This document shows, one piece after another, positions 35,207-49,383 of a stretch of DNA of 64,000 bases. The notes beneath the pieces are model-generated. The model was not told the DNA's origin. It ran no database searches and worked only from the letters and a program-made list of their open reading frames with translations. Each line of letters begins with the position of its first letter. Position 1 is the stretch's first letter. The DNA is from Prionace glauca (Eukaryota; Chordata; Chondrichthyes; Carcharhiniformes; Carcharhinidae): NCBI GenBank assembly GCA_037974335.1, contig CM075760.1:67199477-67263476 (forward strand), in the 5' to 3' direction. Made by a program: the position numbers and the translations under genes.

Positions 35207-38200
35207 ATCGGTGTCTCTCTGTCTGTATCTGTCTCTCCCCCTTTCACTCTGTATCTGTGCATCTCTCTCTCTCTCTATCTGTATCTGTCTCACTCTCAGC
35301 ATCTGTCTCTCTCTCTCTTTGTGTGTGTCTCTTCCTGTGTGTGTCTCTCTCTCTGTATCTGTGTGTGTCTCTCTCTCTGTAACTGTGTGTGTCTCTCTCC
35401 CTCTCTGTATCTGTGTGTCTCTCTCTCTCTGTATCTGTGTGTGTCTCTCTCTCTGTATCTGTTTGTGTCTCTCTCTCTGTAACTGTGTGTGTCTCTCTCA
35501 CTCTGTCTGTCTGTCTTTCTCTGTATCTGTATTGTCTCTCTCTCTCTCTCTGTATCTGTCTGTGTCTCTCTCTCTGTATCTGTCTCTCTCTCTCTCTCTG
35601 TATCTGTCCGTCTCTCTCTCTCTGTATCTGTCTGTGTCTCTCTCTCAGTATCTGTCTGTCTCTCTCTCTCTCTGCATCCGTGTCTGTGTCTCTCTCTCAC
35701 TCTGTTGTGTGTGTCTCTCTCTCTGTATCCTTGTTTTTGTCTCTCTCTTTGTCAGTCTGTATCTGTGTCTCTCTGTATCTGTGTGTTTCTTTATATATGT
35801 GTCCCTCTCTGTGTTTTTTCTGTCTCTCTGTACCTGATTGTCTCTGTCTCTGTATCGCTGTGTCTCTGTATCTGTGTGTCCCTCTCTGTATTTCCCTGAG
35901 TCTCTCTGTTTCCACGTCTGTGTGTCTGTCACTGTATTTCTCCCTGTGTTGTCTCTCTCTGTGTATCTCTGTGTGTCTTTCTCTCTCTGTATCTGTGTGT
36001 GTCTCTCTCTCTGTGTATCTGTGTGTGTCTCTCTCTCTGTATCAGTGTGTCTCTCTCACTCTCTTTCTGTATCTGTATCTCTCTGGCTCTCTCTCTCTCT
36101 GTATCTGTGTGTGTCTCTCTCTCTCTGTTTCTGTGTCTCTCTCTCTCTCTCTCTGTATCTGTGTGTGTCTCTCTCTCTCACTGTATCTGTGTATGTCTCT
36201 CTCTCTCTGTATCTGTGTGTGTCTCTCTCTCTGTATCTGTCTCTCTCTCTCTCTGTATCTGTGTGTGTCTCTCTCTCTCTGTATCTGTGTGTCTCTCTCT
36301 CTGTATATGTGTGTCTGTTTCTCTGTATCTGTGTGTGTGTCTCTCTCTCTGTATCTGTGTGTGTCTCTCTCTCTGTATCTGTGTGTGTCTCTCTCTCTGT
36401 ATCTCTCTCTCTCTCTGTATCTGTGTGTCTCTCTCTCTCTGTATCTGTGTGTGTCTCTCTCTCTGTATCTGTCTCTCTCTCTCTCTGTATATGTGTGTCT
36501 CACTCTCTCTCTGTATCTGTGTGTGTCTCTCTCTGTATCTGTGTGTGTCTCTCTCTCTGTATCTGTATCTCTCTCTCTGTATCTGTGTGTGTGTCTCTCT
36601 CTGTATCTGTACCTGTCTCTCTCTCTGTATCTGTGTGTGTCTCTCTCTCTCTGTATCTGTGTATCTCTCTCTCTCTGTATCTGTGTGTGTCTCTCTCTCT
36701 GTATCTGTATCTCTCTGTCTCTGTATCTTTATGTGCCTCTCTCTCTCTGTATCTGTGTATGTCTCACTCTCTCTGTATCTGTGTGTGTGTCTCTCTCTGT
36801 ATCTGTCTCTCTCTCTCTCTGTATCTGTGTCTCTCTCTCTCTCTCTCTGTATCTGTGTGTCTCTCTCTCTGTATCTGTGTGTCTCTCTCTCTGTATCTGC
36901 GTGTGTCTCTCTCTGTATCTGTGTTTCTCTCTCTCTCTCTCTATATCTGTGTCTCTCTCTCTCTGTATCTCTGTGTGTCTCTCTCTCTCTGTATCTGTGT
37001 CTCTCTCTCTCTCTGTGTATCTGTGTGTGTCTCTCTCTGTATCTGTGTGTGTCTCTCTCTCTGTATCTGTCTCTCTCTCTCTGTATCTGTCTCTCTCTCT
37101 ATCTCTCTCTGTATCTGTCTCTCTCTCTATCTCTCTCTGTATCTGTGTGTGTGTCTCTCTCTCTGTATCTGTGTGTGTCTCTCTCTCTGTATCTGTGTGT
37201 GTCTCTCTCTCTGTATCTCTCTCTCTCTCTGTATCTGTGTGTCTCTCTCTCTCTGTATCTGTGTGTGTCTCTCTCTCTGTATCTGTCTCTCTCTCTCTCT
37301 GTATATGTGTGTCTCACTCTCTCTCTGTATCTGTGTGTGTCTCTCTCTGTATCTGTGTGTGTCTCTCTCTCTGTATCTGTATCTCTCTCTCTGTATCTGT
37401 GTGTGTGTCTCTCTCTGTATCTGTACCTGTCTCTCTCTCTGTATCTGTGTGTGTCTCTCTCTCTCTGTATCTGTGTATCTCTCTCTCTCTGTATCTGTGT
37501 GTGTCTCTCTCTCTGTATCTGTATCTCTCTGTCTCTGTATCTTTATGTGCCTCTCTCTCTCTGTATCTGTGTATGTCTCACTCTCTCTGTATCTGTGTGT
37601 GTGTCTCTCTCTGTATCTGTCTCTCTCTCTCTCTGTATCTGTGTCTCTCTCTCTCTCTCTCTGTATCTGTGTGTCTCTCTCTCTGTATCTGTGTGTCTCT
37701 CTCTCTGTATCTGCGTGTGTCTCTCTCTGTATCTGTGTTTCTCTCTCTCTCTCTCTATATCTGTGTCTCTCTCTCTCTGTATCTCTGTGTGTCTCTCTCT
37801 CTCTGTATCTGTGTCTCTCTCTCTCTCTGTGTATCTGTGTGTGTCTCTCTCTGTATCTGTGTGTGTCTCTTTCTCTGTATCTGTATCTCTCTCTCTCTGT
37901 ATCTGTGTGTGTTTCTCTCTCTGTACCTGTATCTCTCTCTCTCTCTGTATCTGTGTGTGTGTGTCTCTCGGTATCTGTATCTCTCTCTCTCTCTGTATCT
38001 GTCTGTGCCTCTCGCTCTCTGTATCTGTATCTCTCTCTCTCTCTGTATCTGTGTGTGCCTCGCTCTCTCTCTGTATCTGTCTCTCTCTCTGTTTCTGTGT
38101 GTGTCTCTCTCTGAATCTGTATCTCTCTCTCTCTCTGTATCTGTGTCTCTCTCTGTCTCTGTATCTGTCTCTCTCTCTCTCTCTCTCTGTATCTGTCTCT

Positions 38201-41200
38201 CTCTCTGTTTCTCTCTCTCTGTACCTGTGTCACTCTCTCTCTCTCTCTCTGTATCTGTGTCACTCTCTCTCTGTATCTACGTGTCTCTGTTTCTCTTGTA
38301 TCTGTGTGTGTCTCTCTCTTTCTGTAACTGTGTGTCTCTCTTTCTCTGTATCTGTGTGTTTTTTCTCTCTCTCTTTCTGTATCTGTATCTCTCTTGCTCT
38401 CTCTCTCTCTGTATCTCTGTGTGTCTCTCTCTCTCTCTCTGTATCTGTGTATGTCTCTCTCTGTGTATCTGTGTGTCTTTCTCTCTCTGTGTATCTGTGT
38501 GTGTCTCTCTCTCTGTATCAGTGTGTCTCTCTCACTTTCTTTCTGTATCTGTATCTCTCTTGCTCTCTCTCTCTCTCTGTATCTCTGTGTGTGTCTCTCT
38601 CTCTCTCTGTATCTGTGTGTGTCTCTCTCTGTGTATCTGTGTGTCTTTCTCTCTCTGTGAATCTGTGTGTGTCTCTCTCTCTGTATCAGTGTGTCTCTCT
38701 CACTTTCTTTCTGTATCTGTATCTCTCTGGCTCTCTCTCTCTGTATCTGTGTGTGTGTCTCTCTCTCTGTATCTTTGTGTCTCTCTCTCTCTCTGTATCT
38801 GTGTCTCTCTCTCTATCTGTATCTCACTCTCTCTCTGTATCTATGTGTGTGTCTCTCTCTCTGTATCTGTGTGTGTCTCTCTTTCTGTATCTGTATCTCT
38901 CTCTCTCTGTATCTGTGTGAGTGTCTTTCTCGGTATCTGTATCTCTCACTATCTCTGTATCTGTGTGTGTGTGTCTCTCTGTATCTGTATCTCTCTGTCT
39001 CTGTATCTTTATGTGCCTCTCTCTCTCTGTATCTGTGTATGTCTCTCTCTCTCTGTATCTGTGTGTGTGTCTCTCTCTGTATCTGTCTCTCTCTCTCTCT
39101 GTATCTGTGTCTCTCTCTCTCTCTCTCTGTATCTGTGTGTCTCTCTCTCTGTATCTGTGTGTCTCTCTCTCTGTATCTGTGTGTGTCTCTCTCTCTGTAT
39201 CTGTGTTTCTCTCTCTCTCTCTCTGTATCTGTGTCTCTCTCTCTCTGTATCTCTGTGTGTCTCTCTCTCTCTGTATCTGTGTCTCTCTCTCTCTCTCTGT
39301 GTATCTGTGTGTGTCTCTCTCTGTATCTGTGTGTGTCTCTCTCTCTGTATCTGTGTGTCTCTCTCTCTCTGTATCTGTCTCTCTCTCTCTCTCTGTATCT
39401 GTGTGTCTCTCTCTCTGTATCTGTGTGTGTCTCTCTCTCTGTATCTGTCTCTCTCTCTCTCTCTATCTGTGTGTCTCACTCTCTCTCTGTATCTGTGTGT
39501 GTCTCTCTCTCTGTATCTGTGTATGTCTCTCTCTCTCTGTATCTGTGTGTATGTCTCTCTCTGTATCTGTCTCTCTCTCTCTCTCTGTATCTGTGTCTCT
39601 CTCTCTCTCTCTGTATCTGTGTGTCTCTCACTCTGTATCTGTGTGTCTGTTTCTCTGTATCTGTGTGTGTCTCTCTCTCTGTATCTGTGTTTCTCTCTCT
39701 CTCTCTGTATCTGTCTCTCTCTCTCTCTCTGTATCTGTGTGTTTTCTCTCTCTCTCTTTCTGTATCTGTATCTCTCTTGCTCTATCTCTCTCTGTATCTC
39801 TGTGTGTCTCTCTCTCTCTGTATCTGTGTGTCTCTCTCTCTCTCTGTATCTGTGTGTGTCTCTCTCTGTTTATCTGTGTGTGTCTTTCTCTCTCTGTATC
39901 TGTGTGTCTCTGTCTCTCTGTATATCTGTGTGTGTGTCTCTCTCTCTGTATCAGTTTGTCTCTCTCACTTTCTTTCTGTATCTGTATCTCTCTGGCTCTC
40001 TCTCTCTCTGTATCTGTGTGTGAGTCTCTCTCTCTGTATCTGTGTCCCTCTCTCTCTCTCTGTAACTGTGTGTGTGTCTCTCTCTCTGTATCTGTGTATG
40101 TCTCTCTCTCTGTATCTGTATGTCTCTCTCTCTCTGTATCTGTCTCTCTCTCCCTCTGTATCTGTGACTCTCTCTCTCTGTATCTGTGTGTGTCTCTCTC
40201 TCTGTATCTGTCTCTCTCTCTCTCTGTATCTGTCTCTCTCTCTCTCTCTCTGTATCTGTGTGTCTCTCTCTCTGTATCTGTGTGTCTGCTTCTCTGTATC
40301 TGTGTGTGTCTCTCTCTCTGTATCTGTGTTTCTCTCTCTCTCTCTGTATCTTTCTCTCTCTCTCTCTGTATCTGTGTATTTTCTCTCTCTCTCTCTTTCT
40401 GTATCTGTATCTCTCTTGCTCTCTCTCTCTCTGTATCTCTGTGTGTCTCTCTCTCTGTATCTGTGTATGTCTCTCTCTCTCTGTATCTGTGTGTGTCTCT
40501 CTCTCTGTATCTGTCTCTCTCTCTCTCTGTATCTGTCTCTCTCTCTCTCTCTCTCTGTATCTGTGTGTCTCTCTCTCTGTATCTGTGTGTCTGTTTCTCT
40601 GTATCTGTGTTTCTCTCTCTCTCTCTGTATCTGTCTCTCTCTCTCTCTGTATCTGTGTGTTTTCTCTCTCTCTCTTTCTGTATCTGTATCTCTCTTGCTC
40701 TCTCTCTCTCTCTGTATCTCTGTGTGTCTCTCTCTCTCTGTATCTGTGTGTCTCTCTCTTTCTGTATCTGTGTGTGTCTCTCTCTGTGTATCTGTGTGTG
40801 TCTTTCTCTCTCTGTATCTGTGTGTCTCTGTGTATCTGTGTGTGTCTCTCTCTCTATATCAGTGCGTCTCTCTCACTTTCTTTCTGTATCTGTATCTCTC
40901 TGGCTCTCTCTCTCTCTGTATCTGTGTGTGTGTGTGTCTCTCTCTGTGTCTGCGTCTCTCTCTCTCTCTCTTTATCTGTGTATGTCTCTCTCTCTCTGTA
41001 TCTGTGTGTGTCTCTCTCTGTATCTCTCTCTCTCTCTCTGTATCTGTGTGTCTCTCTCTCTGTATCTGTGTGTCTGTTTCTCTGTATCTGTGTGTGTCTC
41101 TCTCTCTGTATCTGTGTTTCTCTCTCTGTATCTGTGTCTCTCTCTCTGTATCTGTCCCTCTCTCGCTCTCTCTCTGTATCTGTGTGTGTCTCTCTCTCTC

Positions 41201-44200
41201 TGTATCTGTGTGTGTCTCTCTCTCTGTATCTGTGTGTCTCTCTCTCTCTCTGTATCTGTCTCTCTCTCTCTCTGTATCTGTCTCTCTCTCTCTCTCTCTC
41301 TGTATCTGTCTGTGTCTCTCTCTCAGTATCTGTCTGTCTCTCTCTCTCTCTGCATCCGTGTCTGTGTCTCTCTCTCACTCTGTTGTGTGTGTCTCTCTCT
41401 CTGTATCCTTGTTTTTGTCTCTCTCTTTGTCAGTCTGTATCTGTGTCTCTCTGTATCTGTGTGTTTCTTTATATATGTGTCCCTCTCTGTGTTTTTTCTG
41501 TCTCTCTGTACCTGATTGTCTCTGTCTCTGTATCGCTGTGTCTCTGTATCTGTGTGTCCCTCTCTGTATTTCCCTGAGTCTCTCTGTTTCCACGTCTGTG
41601 TGTCTGTCACTGTATTTCTCCCTGTGTTGTCTCTCTCTGTGTATCTCTGTGTGTCTTTCTCTCTCTGTATCTGTGTGTGTCTCTCTCTCTGTGTATCTGT
41701 GTGTGTCTCTCTCTCTGTATCAGTGTGTCTCTCTCACTCTCTTTCTGTATCTGTATCTCTCTGGCTCTCTCTCTCTCTGTATCTGTGTGTGTCTCTCTCT
41801 CTCTGTTTCTGTGTCTCTCTCTCTCTCTCTCTGTATCTGTGTGTGTCTCTCTCTCTCACTGTATCTGTGTATGTCTCTCTCTCTCTGTATCTGTGTGTGT
41901 CTCTCTCTCTGTATCTGTCTCTCTCTCTCTGTATCTGTCTCTCTCTCTATCTCTCTCTGTATCTGTCTCTCTCTCTATCTCTCTCTGTATCTGTGTGTGT
42001 GTCTCTCTCTCTGTATCTGTGTGTGTGTCTCTCTCTCTGTATCTGTGTGTGTCTCTCTCTCTGTATCTGTGTGTGTCTCTCTCTCTGTATCTCTCTCTCT
42101 CTCTGTATCTGTGTGTCTCTCTCTCTCTGTATCTGTGTGTGTCTCTCTCTCTGTATCTGTCTCTCTCTCTCTCTGTATATGTGTGTCTCACTCTCTCTCT
42201 GTATCTGTGTGTGTCTCTCTCTGTATCTGTGTGTGTCTCTCTCTCTGTATCTGTATCTCTCTCTCTGTATCTGTGTGTGTGTCTCTCTCTGTATCTGTAC
42301 CTGTCTCTCTCTCTGTATCTGTGTGTGTCTCTCTCTCTCTGTATCTGTGTATCTCTCTCTCTCTGTATCTGTGTGTGTCTCTCTCTCTGTATCTGTATCT
42401 CTCTGTCTCTGTATCTTTATGTGCCTCTCTCTCTCTGTATCTGTGTATGTCTCACTCTCTCTGTATCTGTGTGTGTGTCTCTCTCTGTATCTGTCTCTCT
42501 CTCTCTCTGTATCTGTGTCTCTCTCTCTCTCTCTCTGTATCTGTGTGTCTCTCTCTCTGTATCTGTGTGTCTCTCTCTCTGTATCTGCGTGTGTCTCTCT
42601 CTGTATCTGTGTTTCTCTCTCTCTCTCTCTATATCTGTGTCTCTCTCTCTCTGTATCTCTGTGTCTCTCTCTCTCTCTGTATCTGTGTCTCTCTCTCTCT
42701 CTGTGTATCTGTGTGTGTCTCTCTCTGTATCTGTGTGTGTCTCTTTCTCTGTATCTGTATCTCTCTCTCTCTGTATCTGTGTGTGTTTCTCTCTCTGTAC
42801 CTGTATCTCTCTCTCTCTCTGTATCTGTGTGTGTGTGTCTCTCGGTATCTGTATCTCTCTCTCTCTCTGTATCTGTCTGTGCCTCTCGCTCTCTGTATCT
42901 GTATCTCTCTCTCTCTGTATCTGTGTGTGCCTCGCTCTCTCTCTGTATCTGTCTCTCTCTCTGTTTCTGTGTGTGTCTCTCTCTGAATCTGTATCTCTCT
43001 CTCTCTCTGTATCTGTGTCTCTCTCTGTCTCTGTATCTGTCTCTCTCTCTCTCTCTCTCTGTATCTGTCTCTCTCTCTGTTTCTCTCTCTGTACCTGTGT
43101 CACTCTCTCTCTCTCTCTCTGTATCTGTGTCACTCTCTCTCTGTATCTACGTGTCTCTGTTTCTCTTGTATCTGTGTGTGTCTCTCTCTTTCTGTAACTG
43201 TGTGTCTCTCTTTCTCTGTATCTGTGTGTTTTTTCTCTCTCTCTTTCTGTATCTGTATCTCTCTTGCTCTCTCTCTCTCTGTATCTCTGTGTGTCTCTCT
43301 CTCTCTCTCTGTATCTGTGTATGTCTCTCTCTGTGTATCTGTGTGTCTTTCTCTCTCTGTGTATCTGTGTGTGTCTCTCTCTCTGTATCAGTGTGTCTCT
43401 CTCACTTTCTTTCTGTATCTGTATCTCTCTTGCTCTCTCTCTCTCTCTGTATCTCTGTGTGTGTCTCTCTCTCTCTCTGTATCTGTGTGTGTCTCTCTCT
43501 GTGTATCTGTGTGTCTTTCTCTCTCTGTGAATCTGTGTGTGTCTCTCTCTCTGTATCAGTGTGTCTCTCTCACTTTCTTTCTGTATCTGTATCTCTCTGG
43601 CTCTCTCTCTCTGTATCTGTGTGTGTGTCTCTCTCTCTGTATCTTTGTGTCTCTCTCTCTCTCTGTATCTGTGTCTCTCTCTCTATCTGTATCTCACTCT
43701 CTCTCTGTATCTATGTGTGTGTCTCTCTCTCTGTATCTGTGTGTGTCTCTCTTTCTGTATCTGTATCTCTCTCTCTCTGTATCTGTGTGAGTGTCTTTCT
43801 CGGTATCTGTATCTCTCACTATCTCTGTATCTGTGTGTGTGTGTCTCTCTGTATCTGTATCTCTCTGTCTCTGTATCTTTATGTGCCTCTCTCTCTCTGT
43901 ATCTGTGTATGTCTCTCTCTCTCTGTATCTGTGTGTGTGTCTCTCTCTGTATCTGTCTCTCTCTCTCTCTGTATCTGTCTCTCTCTCTCTCTCTCTGTAT
44001 CTGTGTGTCTCTCTCTCTGTATCTGTGTGTCTCTCTCTCTGTATCTGTGTGTGTCTCTCTCTCTGTATCTGTGTTTCTCTCTCTCTCTCTCTGTATCTGT
44101 GTCTCTCTCTCTCTGTATCTCTGTGTGTCTCTCTCTCTCTGTATCTGTGTCTCTCTCTCTCTCTCTGTGTATCTGTGTGTGTCTCTCTCTGTATCTGTGT

Positions 44201-46739
44201 GTGTCTCTCTCTCTGTATCTGTGTGTCTCTCTCTCTCTGTATCTGTCTCTCTCTCTCTCTCTGTATCTGTGTGTCTCTCTCTCTGTATCTGTGTGTGTCT
44301 CTCTCTCTGTATCTGTCTCTCTCTCTCTCTCTATCTGTGTGTCTCACTCTCTCTCTGTATCTGTGTGTGTCTCTCTCTCTGTATCTGTGTATGTCTCTCT
44401 CTCTCTGTATCTGTGTGTATGTCTCTCTCTGTATCTGTCTCTCTCTCTCTCTCTGTATCTGTGTCTCTCTCTCTCTCTCTGTATCTGTGTGTCTCTCACT
44501 CTGTATCTGTGTGTCTGTTTCTCTGTATCTGTGTGTGTCTCTCTCTCTGTATCTGTGTGTCTCTCTCTCTCTGTATCTGTCTCTCTCTCTCTCTCTGTAT
44601 CTGTGTGTCTCTCTCTCTGTATCTGTGTGTGTCTCTCTCTCTGTATCTGTCTCTCTCTCTCTCTCTATCTGTGTGTCTCACTCTCTCTCTGTATCTGTGT
44701 GTGTCTCTCTCTCTGTATCTGTGTATGTCTCTCTCTCTCTGTATCTGTGTGTATGTCTCTCTCTGTATCTGTCTCTCTCTCTCTCTCTGTATCTGTGTCT
44801 CTCTCTCTCTCTCTGTATCTGTGTGTCTCTCACTCTGTATCTGTGTGTCTGTTTCTCTGTATCTGTGTGTGTCTCTCTCTCTGTATCTGTGTTTCTCTCT
44901 CTCTCTCTGTATCTGTCTCTCTCTCTCTCTCTGTATCTGTGTGTTTTCTCTCTCTCTCTTTCTGTATCTGTATCTCTCTTGCTCTATCTCTCTCTGTATC
45001 TCTGTGTGTCTCTCTCTCTCTGTATCTGTGTGTCTCTCTCTCTCTCTGTATCTGTGTGTGTCTCTCTCTGTTTATCTGTGTGTGTCTTTCTCTCTCTGTA
45101 TCTGTGTGTCTCTGTCTCTCTGTATATCTGTGTGTGTGTCTCTCTCTCTGTATCAGTTTGTCTCTCTCACTTTCTTTCTGTATCTGTATCTCTCTGGCTC
45201 TCTCTCTCTCTGTATCTGTGTGTGAGTCTCTCTCTCTGTATCTGTGTCCCTCTCTCTCTCTCTGTAACTGTGTGTGTGTCTCTCTCTCTGTATCTGTGTA
45301 TGTCTCTCTCTCTGTATCTGTATGTCTCTCTCTCTCTGTATCTGTCTCTCTCTCCCTCTGTATCTGTGACTCTCTCTCTCTGTATCTGTGTGTGTCTCTC
45401 TCTCTGTACCTGTCTCTCTCTCTCTCTGTATCTGTCTCTCTCTCTCTCTCTCTGTATCTGTGTGTCTCTCTCTCTGTATCTGTGTGTCTGCTTCTCTGTA
45501 TCTGTGTGTGTCTCTCTCTCTGTATCTGTGTTTCTCTCTCTCTCTCTGTATCTGTCTCTCTCTCTCTCTGTATCTGTGTATTTTCTCTCTCTCTCTCTTT
45601 CTGTATCTGTATCTCTCTTGCTCTCTCTCTCTCTGTATCTCTGTGTGTCTCTCTCTCTGTATCTGTGTATGTCTCTCTCTCTCTGTATCTGTGTGTGTCT
45701 CTCTCTCTGTATCTGTCTCTCTCTCTCTCTGTATCTGTCTCTCTCTCTCTCTCTCTCTGTATCTGTGTGTCTCTCTCTCTGTATCTGTGTGTCTGTTTCT
45801 CTGTATCTGTGTTTCTCTCTCTCTCTCTGTATCTGTCTCTCTCTCTCTCTGTATCTGTGTGTTTTCTCTCTCTCTCTTTCTGTATCTGTATCTCTCTTGC
45901 TCTCTCTCTCTCTCTGTATCTCTGTGTGTCTCTCTCTCTCTGTATCTGTGTGTCTCTCTCTTTCTGTATCTGTGTGTGTCTCTCTCTGTGTATCTGTGTG
46001 TGTCTTTCTCTCTCTGTATCTGTGTGTCTCTGTGTATCTGTGTGTGTCTCTCTCTCTATATCAGTGCGTCTCTCTCACTTTCTTTCTGTATCTGTATCTC
46101 TCTGGCTCTCTCTCTCTCTGTATCTGTGTGTGTGTGTGTCTCTCTCTGTGTCTGCGTCTCTCTCTCTCTCTCTTTATCTGTGTATGTCTCTCTCTCTCTG
46201 TATCTGTGTGTGTCTCTCTCTGTATCTCTCTCTCTCTCTCTGTATCTGTGTGTCTCTCTCTCTGTATCTGTGTGTCTGTTTCTCTGTATCTGTGTGTGTC
46301 TCTCTCTCTGTATCTGTGTTTCTCTCTCTGTATCTGTGTCTCTCTCTCTCTCTGTATCTGTCCCTCTCTCGCTCTCTCTCTGTATCTGTGTGTGTCTCTC
46401 TCTCTCTGTATCTGTGTGTGTCTCTCTCTCTGTATCTGTGTGTCTCTCTCTCTCTCTGTATCTGTCTCTCTCTCTCTCTGTATCTGTCTCTCTCTCTCTC
46501 TCTCTCTGTATCTGTGTGTCTCTCTCTCTGTATCTGTGTGTGTCTCTCTCTCTGTATCTGTCTCTCTCTCTCTGTATCTGTCTCTCCCTCTCTCTCTCTC
46601 TGTATCAGTGTGTCTCTCTCTCTGTATCTGTGTGTGTCTCTCTCTCCGTATCTGTCTCTCTCTCTCTCTGTATCTGTGTGTCTCACTCTCTCTCTGGATC
46701 TGTGTGTGTCTCTCTCTCTGTATCTGTGTGTCTCTGTAT
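34601..46739. repeat. CT/TG-rich tandem array C with internal duplication
   Basis: About 12.1 kb, roughly half the length of array B. The segment from about 35.63 kb recurs from about 41.31 kb (offset 5,678 bp at the left, 4,870 to about 5,200 bp further on because of indels), so the array is essentially two tandem copies of a ~5.2-5.7-kb block. Its last ~4.4 kb matches array A. It ends at the spacer at 46740. Confidence 0.93.
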
Positions 46740-47390
46740 TCCAAAATTGCCCCTTAATGTCTCAAGTTATGAAGGTTGGGGGGATTGTCCATGCTAAATG
46801 ACCCCAGAGATGGAGAGACAGGGATACAGGGGAGCCCGAAACGCTACAGAAACAGGAGAAAGGTTTGAAAATGGAGGAATGTTTCTTATCCATCTATAAA
46901 AATAACCCACTCTGACAGCAGTTCCATTTCACACTCTCTGCTCAGTCCTGTGTTGGGGGGGGGGTTTAGTGTGGGATCAGTGTTTGCTTTTCTCAAACCG
47001 CAGTGAGATTCCCAACAAGGACAAGAGGTTTCAGTGTTTAAAAATGTAAAGATTACAACATCAAAGCAGACAGAGAGTGATGAGACCTCACACCTTCAAT
47101 GTAGTGATTCCCCCAATCTTTCCTTTTGTATATTGCTACCTTCCTCTGTCTGAAGTATTGGAGACGTAGACATTACTGAAACAATTCAATCTCTCGGGAC
47201 AATCCCTGTAAACAGCTTCTGGAAACAAATTGACACTTTAATCACCCAAAAAGCTGAATCTCCATTCAAACATCTCCCTCCGCATATCCTTGTAAATGTA
47301 AAGATAATTCCCATTTCCCCAAAGCAGGAAGATATGGAATGGAATCGCCTGAACCTCTCTATCAAAGATAGAAAGTTTATTTTCTATAAA
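46740..47390. repeat. Non-repetitive spacer block of the macrosatellite, copy 3
   Basis: Third copy of the 4440-5088 block, closer to copy 1 than to copy 2. It has a slightly longer G homopolymer and a few private changes (GTCTCAAG for GTCCCAAG). Confidence 0.85.
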
Positions 47391-47658
47391 GTTTATTTAT
47401 TAGTGTCACAAGTAGGTTCACATTAACACTGGAATAAAGTTACTGTGAAAATCCCCTAGTCCCCACACTCCGGCGCCTGTTCGGGTTACACTGAGGGAGA
47501 ATTTAGCACAGTCAATATACCCTAACCAGCACATCTTTCAGATTGTGGGAGGAAACTGGAACACCCAGAGGAAACCCACCCAGACACGGGGAGAACATAC
47601 AGACTCCGCACAGAGAGTGACCCAAGCTGGGAATCGAACCCAGGTCCCTGGAGCTGTG
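47391..47658 (-). mobile_element. tRNA-derived SINE, 5'-truncated, macrosatellite copy 3
   Basis: Same element and ends as 5089-5356, with a few substitutions (GGCGCCTG for GGCACCTG). Confidence 0.8.
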
Positions 47659-47662
47659 TACA

Positions 47663-47689
47663 CAAGAACATAAGAAATAGGAGCAGGAG
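47663..47689 (-). mobile_element. LINE 3'-tail remnant, copy 3
   Basis: Same short version as copy 1, fused to the CA array at the same base. Confidence 0.6.
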
Positions 47690-48854
47690 AAACACTCACA
47701 CACAAAGAGAGAAACACACACACACAAGGAGAGAAACACACACACACAAAGAGAGAAACACACACACACACTCACAGACACATACAAAGAGACAAACACA
47801 CACACACAAAGAGAGAAACACACACACCCAAAGAGAGAAACACACACACACAAAGATAGAAACATACACGCACAAAGAGAGAAAAAACACACACACACAG
47901 AAAGAGAGAAACACACACACACACTCACAGACACATACAAAGAGACAAACACACACACACAAAGAGAGAAACACACACACCCAAAGAGAGAAACACACAC
48001 ACCCAAAGATAGAAACATACACGCACAAAGAGAGAAAAAACACACACACACACAAAGAGAGAAACACACACTCACAAACACATACAAAGAGAGAAACACA
48101 GATAAATACAAAGAAAGAAACACACACACACACGCACAAAGACAGAAAGACACACACAGAGCAACACACACACAAGGAAATACAAACACACCCAAAGAGA
48201 GAAACACACACACCCAAAGAGAGAAACACACACGCATAAAGAGAGAAAAAACACACACACACAAGAGAGAATAACACACACAGAGCAACACACACACACA
48301 AAGAGAGAAACACACACACACACAAAGAGAGAAGCGCGCACACACACACGGAGAAATACACACTCAAAGAGAGAAACACACACAGACACACACACACACA
48401 AAGAGAGAAATACACACACACAGAAACACTCACACACACAAAGAGAAAAACACACAAACATAAAGAGAGAGACACACACACATACAGACAGAGAAACACA
48501 CACACGCACACACACACAAGGAGAGAAGCACAACCACACACACACAAAAAAACACACACCACAAAGAGAGAAACACACACACAAACAGAGCGAGAGAAAG
48601 AGAAACACATGCACACACACACACACAGAAATACAAACACACACACAGAAACACAACAAAGAGAGAAACACACACACAAAGACACACAGAAACACACTCA
48701 TATACAAAGAGAGAAACACACACACAGAGAAACATAGAGAAACACACACACCAAGAAACACGCACACGTACACTGAAACACACACACATACACAGAAATA
48801 CACACACACAAAACACACGCACTTAAAGAGGGAAACACACACACACACACACAC
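47690..48854. repeat. CA/GAGA-rich array, copy 3 (left inverted arm)
   Basis: Same family as 5388-6383. A sub-block of about 150 bp appears twice (about 47.78-47.90 and 47.93-48.06 kb), a local duplication private to this copy. Confidence 0.9.
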
Positions 48855-49185
48855 GTCAATACCTTGTATCAAAGGTAGGGGAGTCTAAAACTAGAGGGGA
48901 TAGGTTTAAGGTGAGAGGGGAGAGATACAAAAGTGTCCAGAGGGACAATTTTTCCACCCAGAGGGTGGTGAGTGTCTGGAACAAGCTGCCAGAGGTAATA
49001 GTAGAGAGGGATACAATCTTGTCTTCTAAAAAATATCGAGACAGTTCCATGGGTGCGATGGGTACAGAGGGATATGGGCCAAATGTGGGCCATTGGGATT
49101 AGCTTAGGAGTTAAAAAAGGGGCAGCATGGTCAAGTGGGGCCGAAGGGCCTGTTTCCATGCTGTAAACCTCTGTGACTTTATGTC
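48855..49185 (+). mobile_element. CR1-type LINE 3' end, copy 3
   Basis: Equivalent of 6384-6714. The short CR1 C-terminal frame (48911-49102) is identical in translation to copy 1. The tail reads CTGTGACTTTATGTC. Confidence 0.85.
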
Positions 49186-49383
49186 TTACCCTCTCGCTCC
49201 CTCTGGTCTCTCTGCCTTCTCTCCTCACCACATTTCTCTATCCTGTCTCTCACCAAACCAAACAACATCCTTGTAAATCTCCTCTGTACCCTCTCAATAG
49301 CTTCTACATCTTTCCTATAGTGAGGCAACCAGAACTGCGCACAATACTCTAAATGAGGCCTGACAAGGGTCTTATAAAGTTGC
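49186..49383 (-). mobile_element. CR1-type LINE internal fragment, inverted, copy 3
   Basis: Equivalent of 6715-6912 with the same boundaries. Confidence 0.8.
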
